In this document: positions 28,839 through 39,239 of the stretch, one piece after another | Position numbering within the stretch: the first letter of the stretch is position 1 | Layout of the letters: each line of letters opens with the position of its first letter | Source of the DNA: Schizochytrium sp. CCTCC M209059 | Taxonomy: Eukaryota > Sar > Bigyra > Thraustochytrida > Thraustochytriidae | Length of the DNA: 64,000 bases | Assembly (NCBI GenBank): GCA_000818945.1 | Contig: KN805374.1 | Location: 1,066,848 to 1,130,847 of the forward strand | Reading direction: 5' to 3' | Made by a program: the position numbers and the translations under genes | The notes under the pieces: model-generated | Told to the model about the DNA's origin: nothing | The model's input: only the letters and a program-made list of their open reading frames with translations | Database searches by the model: none

Positions 28839-30801
28839 CGAGGTGGAGCCCGATTTGCGCAAGCTCTGTGAGGATCTTGTTTTGAACAAGACACCACAAG
28901 CGACGGAGCGCATGCTCGAGGCCACACAGCGTGAGCGCGAGCGATTGAAGCGTCTGAAGGAGGGTGGCGGCGAAGCAGCTGCGGCTGAGAAACCAACCGA
29001 CTGGCGCGCCAAACCTGTTAGGGAGCGTCTGTCTCACGCTCTGGTCAATGGCATCACTAAATTTATTGAAAAGGATGCGGAAGAAGCCCGTCTGGCATCC
29101 GCGAAACCTCTCGACGTGATCGAAGGCCCCCTGATGGACGGCATGGGCATTGTGGGCGATCTTTTTGGGTCGGGTAAAATGTTTTTGCCCCAGGTCATCA
29201 AATCGGCGCGTGTCATGAAGAAGGCCGTGGCATACCTTGAGCCTTATATCGAGGCCGAAAAAGAGGAGAACCTTCGCAAGCTTGGCATTGATCCGAACGA
29301 CGCTGACCCAGACGAGGTCTCTCAGGGTACCTTTCTGATCGCAACTGTCGCTGGTGACGTGCACGATATCGGCAAGAACATTACGGCTGTCATTCTCGGA
29401 TGCAATGCTGTACGTGTGATCGACCTCGGCGTCATGTGCGCTTGCGATGACATTATCAAGGCCGCAAAGGAAAACAAGGTGGATGCGGTCGGCCTCTCAG
29501 GTCTCATCACGCCTAGTCTTGACGAGATGGTCAAGGTGGCCAAGGAGATGAAGAAGGCTGGGCTCGATATTCCTCTACTGATTGGCGGTGCAACGACGAG
29601 CAAGCGCCACACCGCCATCAAGATCTCCCCCCACTATTCGACCCCGGAGCATCCAGTCATTCATGTTCTCGACGCTAGTCGCGCCGTCACGGTTGTGCAG
29701 ACACTTCTTTCCGAGGAAGAAAAACCCGATTTCGTGGAGGAAATCCAGGAGGACTATGCTGAGATCGTGGAAGATTACTACGCAGGCCTCGAGGAACGCA
29801 AGTTCTACTCTCTTGAAGTCGCACAGAAGAAGCGCCTCGAGATCGATTTCAAAGCAAACCCTCCCGCACCCGCGCCCCAGGTTGGCACCGGTGCCAAGGC
29901 CGCTCCTACGTGCGCGATTGAGGATGTCGTGCCATACATTGACTGGGGTCCCTTCTTCCAGACATTTGAGCTGCGCGGTCGCTACCCGAACCGCGGCTAC
30001 CCCAAGATCTTCAACGACGCGAACGTTGGCGAGGAGGCACGCAAGCTCTTTGACGATGGTCAGGCTCTCCTCAAGCAGATTATGAAAGACAAGAGCCTTT
30101 GGCTCGAGGGCTCGTACGGCATCTTCCCTGCGAACCGGGCTGACAATGGCGAGGATGTCATTATTTACGAAGATGAGACGCGGACGGTTGAGCGCAGCAG
30201 GCTGTGCATGCTCCGTCAGCAAGCGCAGAGCGAGGCAGCGAATATGCTTAGCCAGGCCGATTTTGTCGCGCCGCCCGGATTTGAGGACTATATCGGCGGC
30301 ATGGCTGTCGCCTGTCACGGCGTTGAGGCGCTCGCCAACAAGTACAAGGCCGAGCATGATGACTTTACGGCAATTCTTGCCCAGGCCATCGGAGACCGTC
30401 TCGTTGAGGCCTTTGCGGAAAAGCTGCATCGTGATATTCGTGTCGAGCTCTGGGGCTACGCCAAGGCGGAGGCCCTCAAACATGAAGACCTGCTCAAGAT
30501 CAAGTACGATGGCATTCGCCCTGCCCCCGGCTACCCGACGCAGCCTGATCACACCGAGAAGGACGTCCTCTGGGATCTCATTGAGGCGGAGAAGCTGGCC
30601 CACATGACTCTCACATCAAGCTACAGCATGGTTCCCGCCTCGAGTGTTTCGGCACTCGTTTTTGCTCATCCACAGTCCGAGTACTTTGCTGTCGGCCAGA
30701 TCCAGAAGGATCAGGTCGAGAGCTATGCCGAACGCAAGGGCGAGTCTGTGGAATTCGTTGAGAAGTGGCTCGGATCCAACCTTGCCTACGATACCGCTTA
30801 G
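28801..30801 (+). CDS. MTR: Cobalamin-dependent methionine synthase, 3' part (B12 and activation modules)
   Basis: Open frame from ATG 28801 to stop at 30801. After about 15 residues read out of frame through unit 2, it encodes the end of a folate module from a diverged gene copy ([18 protein letters not shown]). Then come the helical cap (about residue 65-150), the cobalamin-binding domain with the GDVHDIGKN motif (His supplies the lower cobalt ligand; bases 29361-29363) and [14 protein letters not shown]. The C-terminal AdoMet-dependent reactivation domain carries RPAPGYP. All key residues of these modules are present. The sequence 28834-28960 is homologous to, but about 15-20% different from, 28704-28830, so two distinct gene copies are spliced together here. 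The stop is followed by AATAAA at 30956. Confidence 0.9.
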   Translation: MNVPFSMPRRGADEVEPDLRKLCEDLVLNKTPQATERMLEATQRERERLKRLKEGGGEAAAAEKPTDWRAKPVRERLSHALVNGITKFIEKDAEEARLASAKPLDVIEGPLMDGMGIVGDLFGSGKMFLPQVIKSARVMKKAVAYLEPYIEAEKEENLRKLGIDPNDADPDEVSQGTFLIATVAGDVHDIGKNITAVILGCNAVRVIDLGVMCACDDIIKAAKENKVDAVGLSGLITPSLDEMVKVAKEMKKAGLDIPLLIGGATTSKRHTAIKISPHYSTPEHPVIHVLDASRAVTVVQTLLSEEEKPDFVEEIQEDYAEIVEDYYAGLEERKFYSLEVAQKKRLEIDFKANPPAPAPQVGTGAKAAPTCAIEDVVPYIDWGPFFQTFELRGRYPNRGYPKIFNDANVGEEARKLFDDGQALLKQIMKDKSLWLEGSYGIFPANRADNGEDVIIYEDETRTVERSRLCMLRQQAQSEAANMLSQADFVAPPGFEDYIGGMAVACHGVEALANKYKAEHDDFTAILAQAIGDRLVEAFAEKLHRDIRVELWGYAKAEALKHEDLLKIKYDGIRPAPGYPTQPDHTEKDVLWDLIEAEKLAHMTLTSSYSMVPASSVSALVFAHPQSEYFAVGQIQKDQVESYAERKGESVEFVEKWLGSNLAYDTA

Positions 30802-30955
30802 TTGCCCTTTTTCCAACAAAACTATTCATATTATCCTTTACGTTGCTTGGCCTCGCACTTGGCTCTAAAGGTGTGACCTTGTAAAGTCTGGCGCAGACAG
30901 ACACTTTGCTTTCCTTGTGATTCATCAATCGCTTTCCCTACTCGCTTTCCCACAA

Positions 30956-30961
30956 AATAAA
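30956..30961 (+). terminator. Polyadenylation signal after methionine synthase
   Basis: AATAAA 155 nt after the stop at 30801, just before the stop of the convergent transporter gene. Confidence 0.4.
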
Positions 30962-30973
30962 AATCTTTTTCGT

Positions 30974-32332
30974 CTACGTTTTACTCATGAGTCTTTGTCC
31001 CTGGCCAGAATTTGAAGCGATCAGCTCAAAATCGGTTCCATTGAGGCTCTGGTCATCCCCAAAGCCACTGCTGTGGTCATCACCGAGGTTGTCGCCGTAA
31101 TCTTCAAAGATAAAGAGCCCTTCCTCCTCGTCGCGGATGTGACCTCCACTGGCGGCGCCGTATTTACCACCTGCGTGGGGCGCCTCCGCCCTGGCACGGT
31201 GCTTAATTACAGTGTACAAGAACATTCCTAAAAGTGTCAGCAGGAATCCGAGAAGATTTAACGGCGTCAGTACGTCATGAAACACGACGACAGACAATCC
31301 GATCTGTAACATCTGCTTGACATAGCTGATGACTCCGAGCGTCACGGACGAGGTGCGGCGCAGCAGCTCCAGTTCGACAAGAATCATGGAGAACGCGAAA
31401 AACCCACTCCCGACAATGTTCAGAACTGTGTACGGCAATAGGCTGGCGTCAATGAACTTGGACTGAAAAAATCGCTCGCCATCGACCCACAAACTCAGCG
31501 GGATGAGCGAGAGCGCCGAAGCGGGTGAGATTAGATAAATGGTTAAGATCGCGTCCAGATTGCACCGAATCTGCTTCATGAGCACCTGTGTTAGTGACCA
31601 CCTGAAACCACCAACAGCCGACGACCCAATGACAAGAAGAAATCCAATCGTGCTGAATTCTGTGTCTCCCATTGACGCCAGCACCACCCCGACGACGATG
31701 ACAGACACCGCGCAGAACAAGGAAAGAGAGCACGGTTGCAGCTTGTAGAGCACCGAGAAGAGGAGCGTAAAGACCAGACTTGAGCTCTTGACAATCGTGT
31801 AAAAGGTCACACTCACGTACAGGTACGAAGCATTACTGGCAGCGACATCAAGCGCGGTGGCGCAGCCAACTGGCACGGCCGAGAGCCACCAAACTCGTCG
31901 TGGGATGTCGGGAATTGCGAAAGAGTTGCATCGGACCATGGCGAGCGAAAGAAAGTACTTGATGCCCATGTGCAGCATCGAGATAAGCAAGGGGAAGTTG
32001 AAGCCGCCCTCCCAGCTGTGCAGCAGCCACTTATTGTAGACGACCATGGACACCGAGAAGCCAAACCATAGTGCACTCCAGTACGCGATCTCCGCTGCTT
32101 CCAGCGTGAGCTCACGCCTCTTCCCGTGCATCAACGTCCTCCGCGCGACCGCACCTGCAAGCCTGCAGCAGCCCGCGAGAGCAAAGAGCACGAGGCCATC
32201 GAGCACGAGAAAGATGAACTGCTCTCGCGCCTCGTCCGCCGCCGCCGCCTGCTGCGAGGCGAGGCTTGCCGCGCTCGGCGCTACGCTCGGTTCTGCGCTC
32301 GGCGCGGCGGTCCACGGCGCCGAGACATTCAT
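30974..32332 (-). CDS. SLC35C2-type / triose-phosphate-translocator family transporter
   Basis: 452 residues from ATG 32332. After an Ala-rich N-terminus, about ten to eleven hydrophobic helices follow in the nucleotide-sugar / triose-phosphate translocator (drug/metabolite transporter) pattern. Family-like features are WFGFSVSMVVYNKWLL in an early helix, FTLLFSVLYKLQ, GFRWSLTQVLMKQ, and a final helix ending with basic residues. The closest match I recall is SLC35C2 and its plant relatives (sugar phosphate/phosphate translocator type), located in Golgi or ER membranes. The substrate cannot be read from sequence. The cytosolic C-terminal tail (about 75 residues) is acidic, with Gly/Asp/Ser. 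The gene converges on methionine synthase with 172 bp between stops. Confidence 0.85.
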   Translation of the reverse strand: MNVSAPWTAAPSAEPSVAPSAASLASQQAAAADEAREQFIFLVLDGLVLFALAGCCRLAGAVARRTLMHGKRRELTLEAAEIAYWSALWFGFSVSMVVYNKWLLHSWEGGFNFPLLISMLHMGIKYFLSLAMVRCNSFAIPDIPRRVWWLSAVPVGCATALDVAASNASYLYVSVTFYTIVKSSSLVFTLLFSVLYKLQPCSLSLFCAVSVIVVGVVLASMGDTEFSTIGFLLVIGSSAVGGFRWSLTQVLMKQIRCNLDAILTIYLISPASALSLIPLSLWVDGERFFQSKFIDASLLPYTVLNIVGSGFFAFSMILVELELLRRTSSVTLGVISYVKQMLQIGLSVVVFHDVLTPLNLLGFLLTLLGMFLYTVIKHRARAEAPHAGGKYGAASGGHIRDEEEGLFIFEDYGDNLGDDHSSGFGDDQSLNGTDFELIASNSGQGQRLMSKT

Positions 32333-34352
32333 CGCAGGGCCCGCGCGCTTTGCTGGGCCGCTTGCCAGGCCTGCTACTTTGGCTTCGACGCGACCTGACC
32401 TAAGTCGGATGGGTCATCATGATTCTCTCTCTCTTTCTCTCTCTCTCCCTCTCTTACTCCACCAACGATCGTTTTTCATCATAATTAGAGGAAGTCAAGA
32501 GGACTCGTGGCACGCAGACCGATCTATACCTGCTCAGCTCCGACTTTGGTGCGACGAGGTGTCTTGCGGCATGGTCCCCAAAGCACGCTGCGAGGAGGGC
32601 GCCGGGAGCTTATTCTTTAGAAAACGTATTGACCAGGGAGAAGAAGGCAGGTGGAGGTTATCGATCGGTCGACCAGGGGACGAAAAGAAATGCAAATGCT
32701 TTTTGGCGTCGGTCTTGGCAGCCTTCGGGCCTAGACCTTCAGGCCTAGACGTTCAGGCAAAAGTTATTTCGCTGACTGCAAAGTGTACGCACGCACAAAG
32801 TCGCGCGCACATACATGTTCGATGCGGTGGTTTCGTTTTTTTTTTTCCTTCTTCTTCGCTGTGATCGGAGACTGGCGGTTTTGTCTTTCAAAAAATCGAT
32901 TTTTTCGCACGAAGTCTTGAGACCACAAGAATTTCAATTGCATGCGGCGCGTTCGCTCAGCTTTGCGCGGCAATTGTATCAGCCGCTTTACATCATCGGT
33001 TTCTGTCCCTACGATGACAAGCCAAGGCTGGAGAACCAATACTTTTCGGTTTCCACTTTCGGATCTCGCCATCTCCCATTTCTTCTCTAAAGACTGACAT
33101 TGACCAGCACGAAGCAAGCCACAAGCACCACGCCAGAAATCCTCATTTCCTTTTCCTTTCTTTTCATTTTATCTCCTGCACCTCCGTCACCTCCTCCTCC
33201 CGACTCTTATTCGTCTCGCCACCGTCATCCTCCTCATCGTTACTCTCATCGCCGGCCGTCGGGGGCCGCGTCACATCCTCGCTCGTAACCTTCAGGACGT
33301 CCTCGCACTCCTCAAAACTCTCCTCCGCTTTCACTACTGCGCCCTCGCGAAACCTCCATGTCTCCTTCTCTTTCTCCTCTTTTCTCTCCTCCCTCGCGCG
33401 CCCTCCTTGCCCTTCTCCATCTCCATCTCCATCTCCATCTCCATCTCCATCTCCATCTCCATCTCCATCTCCATCTCCTCGCACATGGGCCCGTGCCCTC
33501 TGCCCCTGCTAATGTAAGGGCGCTCTCGCCCTAACGCCCGTAGAGACACCACGTCTTAGTCTCCTCAGCCGCGCCTCCCCCAGCCGGCGCACGCACCTTA
33601 ATCTCGGGGCCTTCGTATTCTCAAGTGACAGCGCGCAACCCCTTCATTAAGGAGGGCAAGGAGATAAAACCGCCCGATGCAGAGGGGGGCATCCGGAAAG
33701 TCTGCAGACGAATCGTGCATGTGGGGCGAAAGAAAGGAAGATGGAAAGGGAGGGGGACGGATGCGGAGAAGCGCGGGGAGAAGTCCCAGCGTGCCACGGC
33801 GACGGTTGCACGGCGCGAGGCCTCTTTGGAGCTGCTCGGCAGAGCCGCAACGACAACGACCGTACGCACGCACGCACGCACGCACGCACGCAGAGACGTT
33901 CGCTTGCACGCAGACGGTCGCTCGCCAGCAGGAGGCCACAGCCCGCTCCGCTCACTCGCACGCTCGGTCGGCCGTTCGCTCGCAGCGCTAGAGCGCGTGG
34001 GCAGATAGAACCCGGGGCGGGAGGCCTCGTCGTCTGGGACGCGAGCCGTCTCGTCTCGTCTCGTCTCGTCTCGTCTCGCTTGCTCGCTTGTTTGCAGAGA
34101 GATCAAAGGTCTTCTTCGATTTGCTTGTAACTGTGCTGGCCAAGGAAGGCCTCGTGTATTAGGCCAAGGAGACGAGGAAGACAACCACGCGAGGCGCTCA
34201 AAGGCGCGCATCGCGGAGAGAAACACACGAACCGAGGCACGGTAATCCTTGGAGACCCTTGGAACTGGGACGCGAGACGGACTCGCCCTAGCCACGAACG
34301 CCGAGGACGTGCACAGATCTGTGTACAAAACAACAACAGCAACAACAACACA
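32333..34352. other. Spacer rich in microsatellites between divergent transporter and TPX2 genes
   Basis: About 2 kb. Contains a CT-rich run (about 32425-32455), a CTCCAT hexanucleotide array of about ten units (33415-33478), a CGCA tetranucleotide array (33864-33892) and a GTCTC pentanucleotide array (34048-34078). Acidic or Arg-rich open frames here derive from the repeats. No RNA gene recognised. Confidence 0.6.
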
Positions 34353-37300
34353 ATGGACGGCGTAGCGCCAGCCGAAACAAGCCAAAATGATGACGAAAAT
34401 GAAGAGGTCTCCTGGGAATTCGACTGCCCACAATACACAGACTTCGCGCTCGAGGAGGAAATGGACGAGAACAGCGAAGTTACCAACGAAGACGGTTTTT
34501 TCGCCGTCCGCGAACAGTACCAGGTTTTTCGCAACAACATCCCTGACGCCTGGCTGCGCAACATTGAAAAGAAAATTAACGTGGAAGGCACTGAAAGATC
34601 CATGTTCCACCCATCACACCCAAACTACATGCCCCCACAGACCAAGCCAGGGGCGTCCAACGGTGGCGCAAAGGACGCAGATAACGAAAATGGCGAGAAT
34701 GAAAATTTTATCAACGTCAATGTAGACCCTTCCCACGGCGTCCCTGACCCACGCAAACCGCTGACCCCGGACTCAGAGTCGCGGAAAGAAGTCGTGCTGG
34801 ACCAGTACACCGCTCCCAACGAGAAGCTGCCACATCCCAGCTTTCTCCAGGACAGCGCGGAAGACAACATTGGCAGCCTCGGATCCGAGGGCTCGCCCGT
34901 ACCTGATCTTTTGAGCCCCGATCTGAACGACTACGATGGTCCAACAGTAGACGCTTTTGGTCAAGAAACAACCGTCGACGAGTGGACCATGGAAGATGCC
35001 CAAGCCCTCGCCGACAGCGGGCTAAACGACGATGAGGATCAGAAGATTCCTGAGTCTCCTAGTGATGCGCAAGCTGCTGCAGCTTCGCCCGAAGCTCCTG
35101 CCCAGGACCTGGACGCCGCCGTCAATGACGAGACAGGCCTTGAGGAGCAGCTCGATGAGCTTCACCTCGGTAACGAGGAGACGGCCGGCCACCACGTCGA
35201 AGACCATGTAGAGAAGAACACCGAAGACACTGCATCCGCGGTGCAGTCGGACGCGGCTGCTGGGCGTAACCAGACGCCTGGCATGCCTGCTCAGTCCGCT
35301 GGAACACCCGCTGCGGCCAAGCCAGACGAGGCTTTGGAGCACAAACAAGCGGCCGGCACCCCTGCTCAGTCTGCCAGTGCACCAAACTTCGCGACCACAC
35401 CGCCCATGCCTCCAGCTTCCCCGGCTGCGGCAGAGGCAGAGAACGCGATGAACTTGTCTACAACAGCCATCGCCAACTCACCTTTGGCGGCGACGGAGAT
35501 GGAAACGCCTGCAACGGCGCAGCCTGACACCCCTGTGACGGAGAAGCCCGGCACGCCCGCGACGACTCAGGCGAAGACGCCTGGAGCTCGTCTTCCTGAG
35601 ACGCCTGCAACCAGCACAGCTGGCACCCCGGCTTCTGTTAAGAACGCCGATGCAGCGACGCCTGCAACGCAGTCGGTCTCCTCGCCGACCGCTTCGCCGG
35701 CGATGAGGTTCACCCCGTTTGAATCTCGCATTCCGCGTTCCGCAAGCAAGGCAACGCCAGGACATTCGTTTATGTCCCCTGCCATGCACAGCCTTGCATC
35801 GCCCAGCTCCCGTGCGCAGCCATTCTCGGCGGCTTCGCGCATTCCGCGCTCTGGGCAAAAGTCTTTTAGCGCGCACAAGGAGCGTGGGCGCACAATGACT
35901 CGCCAAAATCCTGGAAGCGCTATGCGGAGTGGGAGCGTCAAGAGCTCCCGAAGCTTCGCCTCGGGTGGCGGAACTCCGTCTTACATGCTTCCGACGGACA
36001 ATTGGTCACGAAACCAGGAAGAACACAACAATGCCCAACGCCGTCCAGGGGGATCGCGTAGGGCTACTCCTGGAAGCGGCGGATACTTTGGGACGAAGGC
36101 AAAGGCCGTCTCGCGGCCCAAGTTAACCGAACCGCAGACCCCATCGTTTATGAAAAATGTGCGGCTTCGGCGCGCTAACCGTCCAAGCAGCACAACTGTG
36201 GAACTCGAGCGGGCGCGTCAAGAGTTGGAAAATCGCCGCCGCGAGCTCGAGAAACGACCCGAGGAAATCCAGCGCGTCCTCGCTAGCAACAACGTCCCCA
36301 AGCCGGCGAAAAAGCCGCTCACCAAGGGCGAGGCACCGTCGCTTCAGCTCGATCAGCGCCTCGGATCGAAAAAAGTCACGTCAAACCCAGCTTCCAAGAA
36401 GGATGCTCCGGAGGCGAACGCTCGGCCCAGTGCAGCAAACACTGGTCCTGTGCGCTTGACGAAGCCCAAGGACTTTCAGTTCGCCACGGACAAGCGCGTC
36501 GGCGGTCGTCATCCCGAAGCGAGCGAATCGGCTCCCTTTGAGTCTCTTGCATCCCAAGTGCACAACTTTCTGCACAAAACTCCCGCGAGGTACAAGCATC
36601 GCACGGGACTCGAGCTCCCTGCTAAGAGCGTTCCGCAGCTGACGGAACCAGAGGAGCCCAAGTTCCATACGGACATGCGTCTTCGGCCTCCTGTCGTCAA
36701 ATCTCGCGAAGAGCTCGAGGAGGAGGCCCTGAAGAAGTTTAAGCCTTTCAAGGCGCGTCCCTTGCCCGATAACGTAATGCATAGCAATGGCGAAGTGGGT
36801 GTACCCAAGGTCGAAAAGAAAGCGCCGGTTGTGCCGAAGGCATTCAATTTCCGCACGGATCAGCGTGCGTCGACCCGGCGCCCTAACGATGAGAATGCGC
36901 CGATGAACCAAGCGATGACAAGGCCGCGACGCAACTCGTTCGGTAGCCAGCGCAGCTTGGGGAAGAGCTGGGTGCCAAAGCCGACCCGCTTCGCACCTTT
37001 CAACCTCCGCACGGACTCTCGGGCAACCACGCGGCCCATGGTGACATCTCCCTCGGTATTTTCGGATCCAGAGCAGGAGCGAGGTTTCCATGCCCGTCCA
37101 ATGCCGAACTTTAACCGCGCTCCCAATGTCCCGACAGTCAATAGGCGCGAGCTTAGCGCTCCTGCCCCATTCAACCTGCAGGGCCTTCGTCGCCATGAAA
37201 TTGCGATGCAGCGGCGTCAGGAAGAACTGCAGAGGCAGCAGGAGGAGGAAGAGCGGGCTCGCCATTTCAAGGCACGGCCGATTTGCGTCCCAGTGAACGA

Positions 37301-37820
37301 GCCTGCGGTGCTTGCCAGCGAGAAGCCTTTGACGGAGCCAGCTACTCCTGTGGCGCTTCGCCGGTCTATTCTCAAGCAGCAAGCGCGCGAGGAGCGCCTG
37401 GCCCAGGAGCGCCAAGAAGAGATGGAGCGACACCAGTTTCATGCGCGTCAATTACCTCGATCAACCTTTGAAAAAACCTTTGAGCCCAAGCTCCCAGGGC
37501 GCGTCTCTGGTGTCCTTGACATCAAGCTGCAGAGTGATATTCGTGCAGAACAACGTCGGGAGTTTGATCGCATGATGGAGGAGAAACTGCGCATGCAAGA
37601 AGAGGAAAAGAAGCGCGAGGAGGAACGCAAGCGACTCGAAGAGGAGGAGGCCATTCGCGAGTACCGCAAGACCCTCGTCAACAAGGCGCGGCCCATGCCG
37701 TCGTACAGCAGAGGACGTGGGACGGCACGCATGCCCACGCCGCCCCGCTTGACTCAACCTGAGTCACCCTTCCTTGTCACCAAGGCTCGTGGTGGTCCCA
37801 AGAATGCTCATGTACAGTAA
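34353..37820 (+). CDS. TPX2: TPX2-family spindle assembly factor
   Basis: 1155 residues from ATG 34353. N-terminus SWEFDCPQYTDFA resembles the [F/Y]-D-A-P-x-x-x-D-F signature with which TPX2 binds Aurora kinase. The middle (about 300-470) is Thr-Pro/Ser-Pro rich with many TP/SP sites, consistent with cell-cycle kinase phosphorylation. The second half carries TPX2-type repeats: PFKARPLPD, FHARPMPNF, FKARPICVPV, FNFRTDQRAS and FNLRTDSRAT. It also has the typical LTxPxxPxxxTxxR elements, ending in a Glu/Arg coiled coil (about 1055-1110) and LTQPESPFLVTKAR. By family knowledge TPX2 nucleates spindle microtubules and activates Aurora A, being released from importin by Ran-GTP. Length is greater than the vertebrate protein (about 750). 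Confidence 0.87.
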   Translation: MDGVAPAETSQNDDENEEVSWEFDCPQYTDFALEEEMDENSEVTNEDGFFAVREQYQVFRNNIPDAWLRNIEKKINVEGTERSMFHPSHPNYMPPQTKPGASNGGAKDADNENGENENFINVNVDPSHGVPDPRKPLTPDSESRKEVVLDQYTAPNEKLPHPSFLQDSAEDNIGSLGSEGSPVPDLLSPDLNDYDGPTVDAFGQETTVDEWTMEDAQALADSGLNDDEDQKIPESPSDAQAAAASPEAPAQDLDAAVNDETGLEEQLDELHLGNEETAGHHVEDHVEKNTEDTASAVQSDAAAGRNQTPGMPAQSAGTPAAAKPDEALEHKQAAGTPAQSASAPNFATTPPMPPASPAAAEAENAMNLSTTAIANSPLAATEMETPATAQPDTPVTEKPGTPATTQAKTPGARLPETPATSTAGTPASVKNADAATPATQSVSSPTASPAMRFTPFESRIPRSASKATPGHSFMSPAMHSLASPSSRAQPFSAASRIPRSGQKSFSAHKERGRTMTRQNPGSAMRSGSVKSSRSFASGGGTPSYMLPTDNWSRNQEEHNNAQRRPGGSRRATPGSGGYFGTKAKAVSRPKLTEPQTPSFMKNVRLRRANRPSSTTVELERARQELENRRRELEKRPEEIQRVLASNNVPKPAKKPLTKGEAPSLQLDQRLGSKKVTSNPASKKDAPEANARPSAANTGPVRLTKPKDFQFATDKRVGGRHPEASESAPFESLASQVHNFLHKTPARYKHRTGLELPAKSVPQLTEPEEPKFHTDMRLRPPVVKSREELEEEALKKFKPFKARPLPDNVMHSNGEVGVPKVEKKAPVVPKAFNFRTDQRASTRRPNDENAPMNQAMTRPRRNSFGSQRSLGKSWVPKPTRFAPFNLRTDSRATTRPMVTSPSVFSDPEQERGFHARPMPNFNRAPNVPTVNRRELSAPAPFNLQGLRRHEIAMQRRQEELQRQQEEEERARHFKARPICVPVNEPAVLASEKPLTEPATPVALRRSILKQQAREERLAQERQEEMERHQFHARQLPRSTFEKTFEPKLPGRVSGVLDIKLQSDIRAEQRREFDRMMEEKLRMQEEEKKREEERKRLEEEEAIREYRKTLVNKARPMPSYSRGRGTARMPTPPRLTQPESPFLVTKARGGPKNAHVQ

Positions 37821-38035
37821 GTTTCCGACAACCATGGATTACATCTTGTTCTCAACTCAGCAAATCAGCAAGGCAAATTTTGGTTCTCTCTCTCCCTCTT
37901 TTTCTCTCCCTCTCTTGCTCTCGCTCTTTCGTTCCTTCTCTATTTGTTGTTCTTCTCGCTCTTTGTCTCTCTTGCGCGATTCGCGTTCGCCTGTTGTTGA
38001 TGTATATGTGGTGCCGCTTGTATTGTTCCCTTTTC

Positions 38036-38713
38036 TCAATTGAGACTTGCTCGCCGGACGAGTGGCGGATGCTCGCCTGTGGCTTCTTTCGATCCAGATG
38101 CAAGGTCGTTCAGCATCGTTTGGGTTTTAGCAACCTCTTCCTGGAGCTTGGCTTTGCGGAAGTGACTCGCAATAGACTTGGAATGATTGCGAAGACGCTC
38201 CCAGTTCTTGAATTCGTCTGATCCACGAACAAAATTTGTAGTTTGCGCCCGCGACGACCGATCTTGCATGCGATGCACGACTGCTTGCGCGACAGAGAAA
38301 CGACGAAGACTATTATCGATCGAGGCCTCAACATCTTCGCTCGCGCGCCGGATATCGCGAAGACTTCTGAAAATCTCGCGCTGGCTGCGACGCACTTCAA
38401 GCACCGAGCCCTGCAAGTCCGCCAGAGATCCTCGACGCATTGATTTGGTGCCTTCAAGCTGGATCTGGGCAAAGGCGTCTTCGACGTCGCCCGACTCGAC
38501 CTTGTCGAGGAATTCTTTAGCCCGCTCTCCAGGGGATTTGGGCGAAGCCGGGGATGCCTTGGTGGCAACGAGCCCCTTCGGAGATGTCGGCGACGCGGAG
38601 GACTGCTGGCCTTTGCCGACTCCGATTGCCTTGACGTGAAGTCCGAGAGCGCCTTGGTGACCGCCCTCCTCTCGGCTTAGCCCCTGCTCTTCGTGTGCAG
38701 CAGGGCCGTCCAT
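38036..38713 (-). CDS. Small basic/coiled-coil protein of unknown function
   Basis: 225 residues from ATG 38713 to a stop at 38036. No domain recognised. The N-terminal 70 residues are Ser/Pro/Lys-rich with SPTSPKG and SPASPKSP, i.e. possible proline-directed kinase sites. Residues 80-200 are charged and helical (ERAKEFLDKVESGDVEDAF; EVRRSQREIFRSLRDIRRASEDVEASI; NWERLRNHSKSIASHFRKAKLQEEVAK), likely coiled coil. Three RRxS motifs (RRGS, RRAS, RRFS), plus RRAS near the end, fit basophilic kinase consensus sites. The gene converges on TPX2 with about 215 bp between stops. The even codon use and absence of stops over 678 bases favour a real gene. Confidence 0.6.
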   Translation of the reverse strand: MDGPAAHEEQGLSREEGGHQGALGLHVKAIGVGKGQQSSASPTSPKGLVATKASPASPKSPGERAKEFLDKVESGDVEDAFAQIQLEGTKSMRRGSLADLQGSVLEVRRSQREIFRSLRDIRRASEDVEASIDNSLRRFSVAQAVVHRMQDRSSRAQTTNFVRGSDEFKNWERLRNHSKSIASHFRKAKLQEEVAKTQTMLNDLASGSKEATGEHPPLVRRASLN

Positions 38714-39146
38714 GATGACAACAGCTTCTAGATTCTCAGGAAATCGTGCAGCTCTTCTTCGGAATGGGAGTGGATTCGCTCAATCGACGTCGAGGCATGC
38801 ACGCACGCGTGTGCGTACGCACGCTTGCTTGATTGCTTGCTTGCTTGCTCACGTAGAGCGCGCTATGTTTTGCACCCGCACGAAGCCTTCATCTCGCATA
38901 CTGCATCTTTGATTTATTTATCCGTTGAGCTCTACTGGCACTGCCCTGGCAGATGCCACAATGGCATGACAGGGGCTCCGCTCAGCCAAGTCAGCGTCCG
39001 GTTCAGGTTCGATTTCCGATTCAAATTCAGGTCAAGGAATTCACGTCAGGCGGGCCCCAAGCATGGCTAGCCCTCTGGCTGACAGACAGCCATTTCTTGA
39101 CTTCAATGTTGTTAAAATCTTACTTTTTCACTTTTTTGAGATTACC

Positions 39147-39191
<45 letters not shown>

Positions 39192-39239
39192 AGGCCCGTA
39201 GACAGACAAATCACGCCTGCATGAAGGGAGACTGTTGAT
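38714..39239. other. Spacer with TTGC and CAGG repeats
   Basis: A CTTG/TTGC run lies at about 38822-38848 and a GCAG tetranucleotide array of about 11 units at 39149-39192. It separates two same-strand minus genes. No gene recognised. Confidence 0.6.

Noticed and set aside
24289..30801. Programmed ribosomal frameshifting as explanation of the three methionine synthase frames
   Set aside because: The shifts coincide with tandem duplications and a joint of diverged copies, and no slippery heptamer was seen; duplication or assembly explains them better.
33164..33552. Acidic (DG)n / (EM)n open frames on the minus strand
   Set aside because: Created by the CTCCAT hexanucleotide array; no ATG in the better-looking frame.
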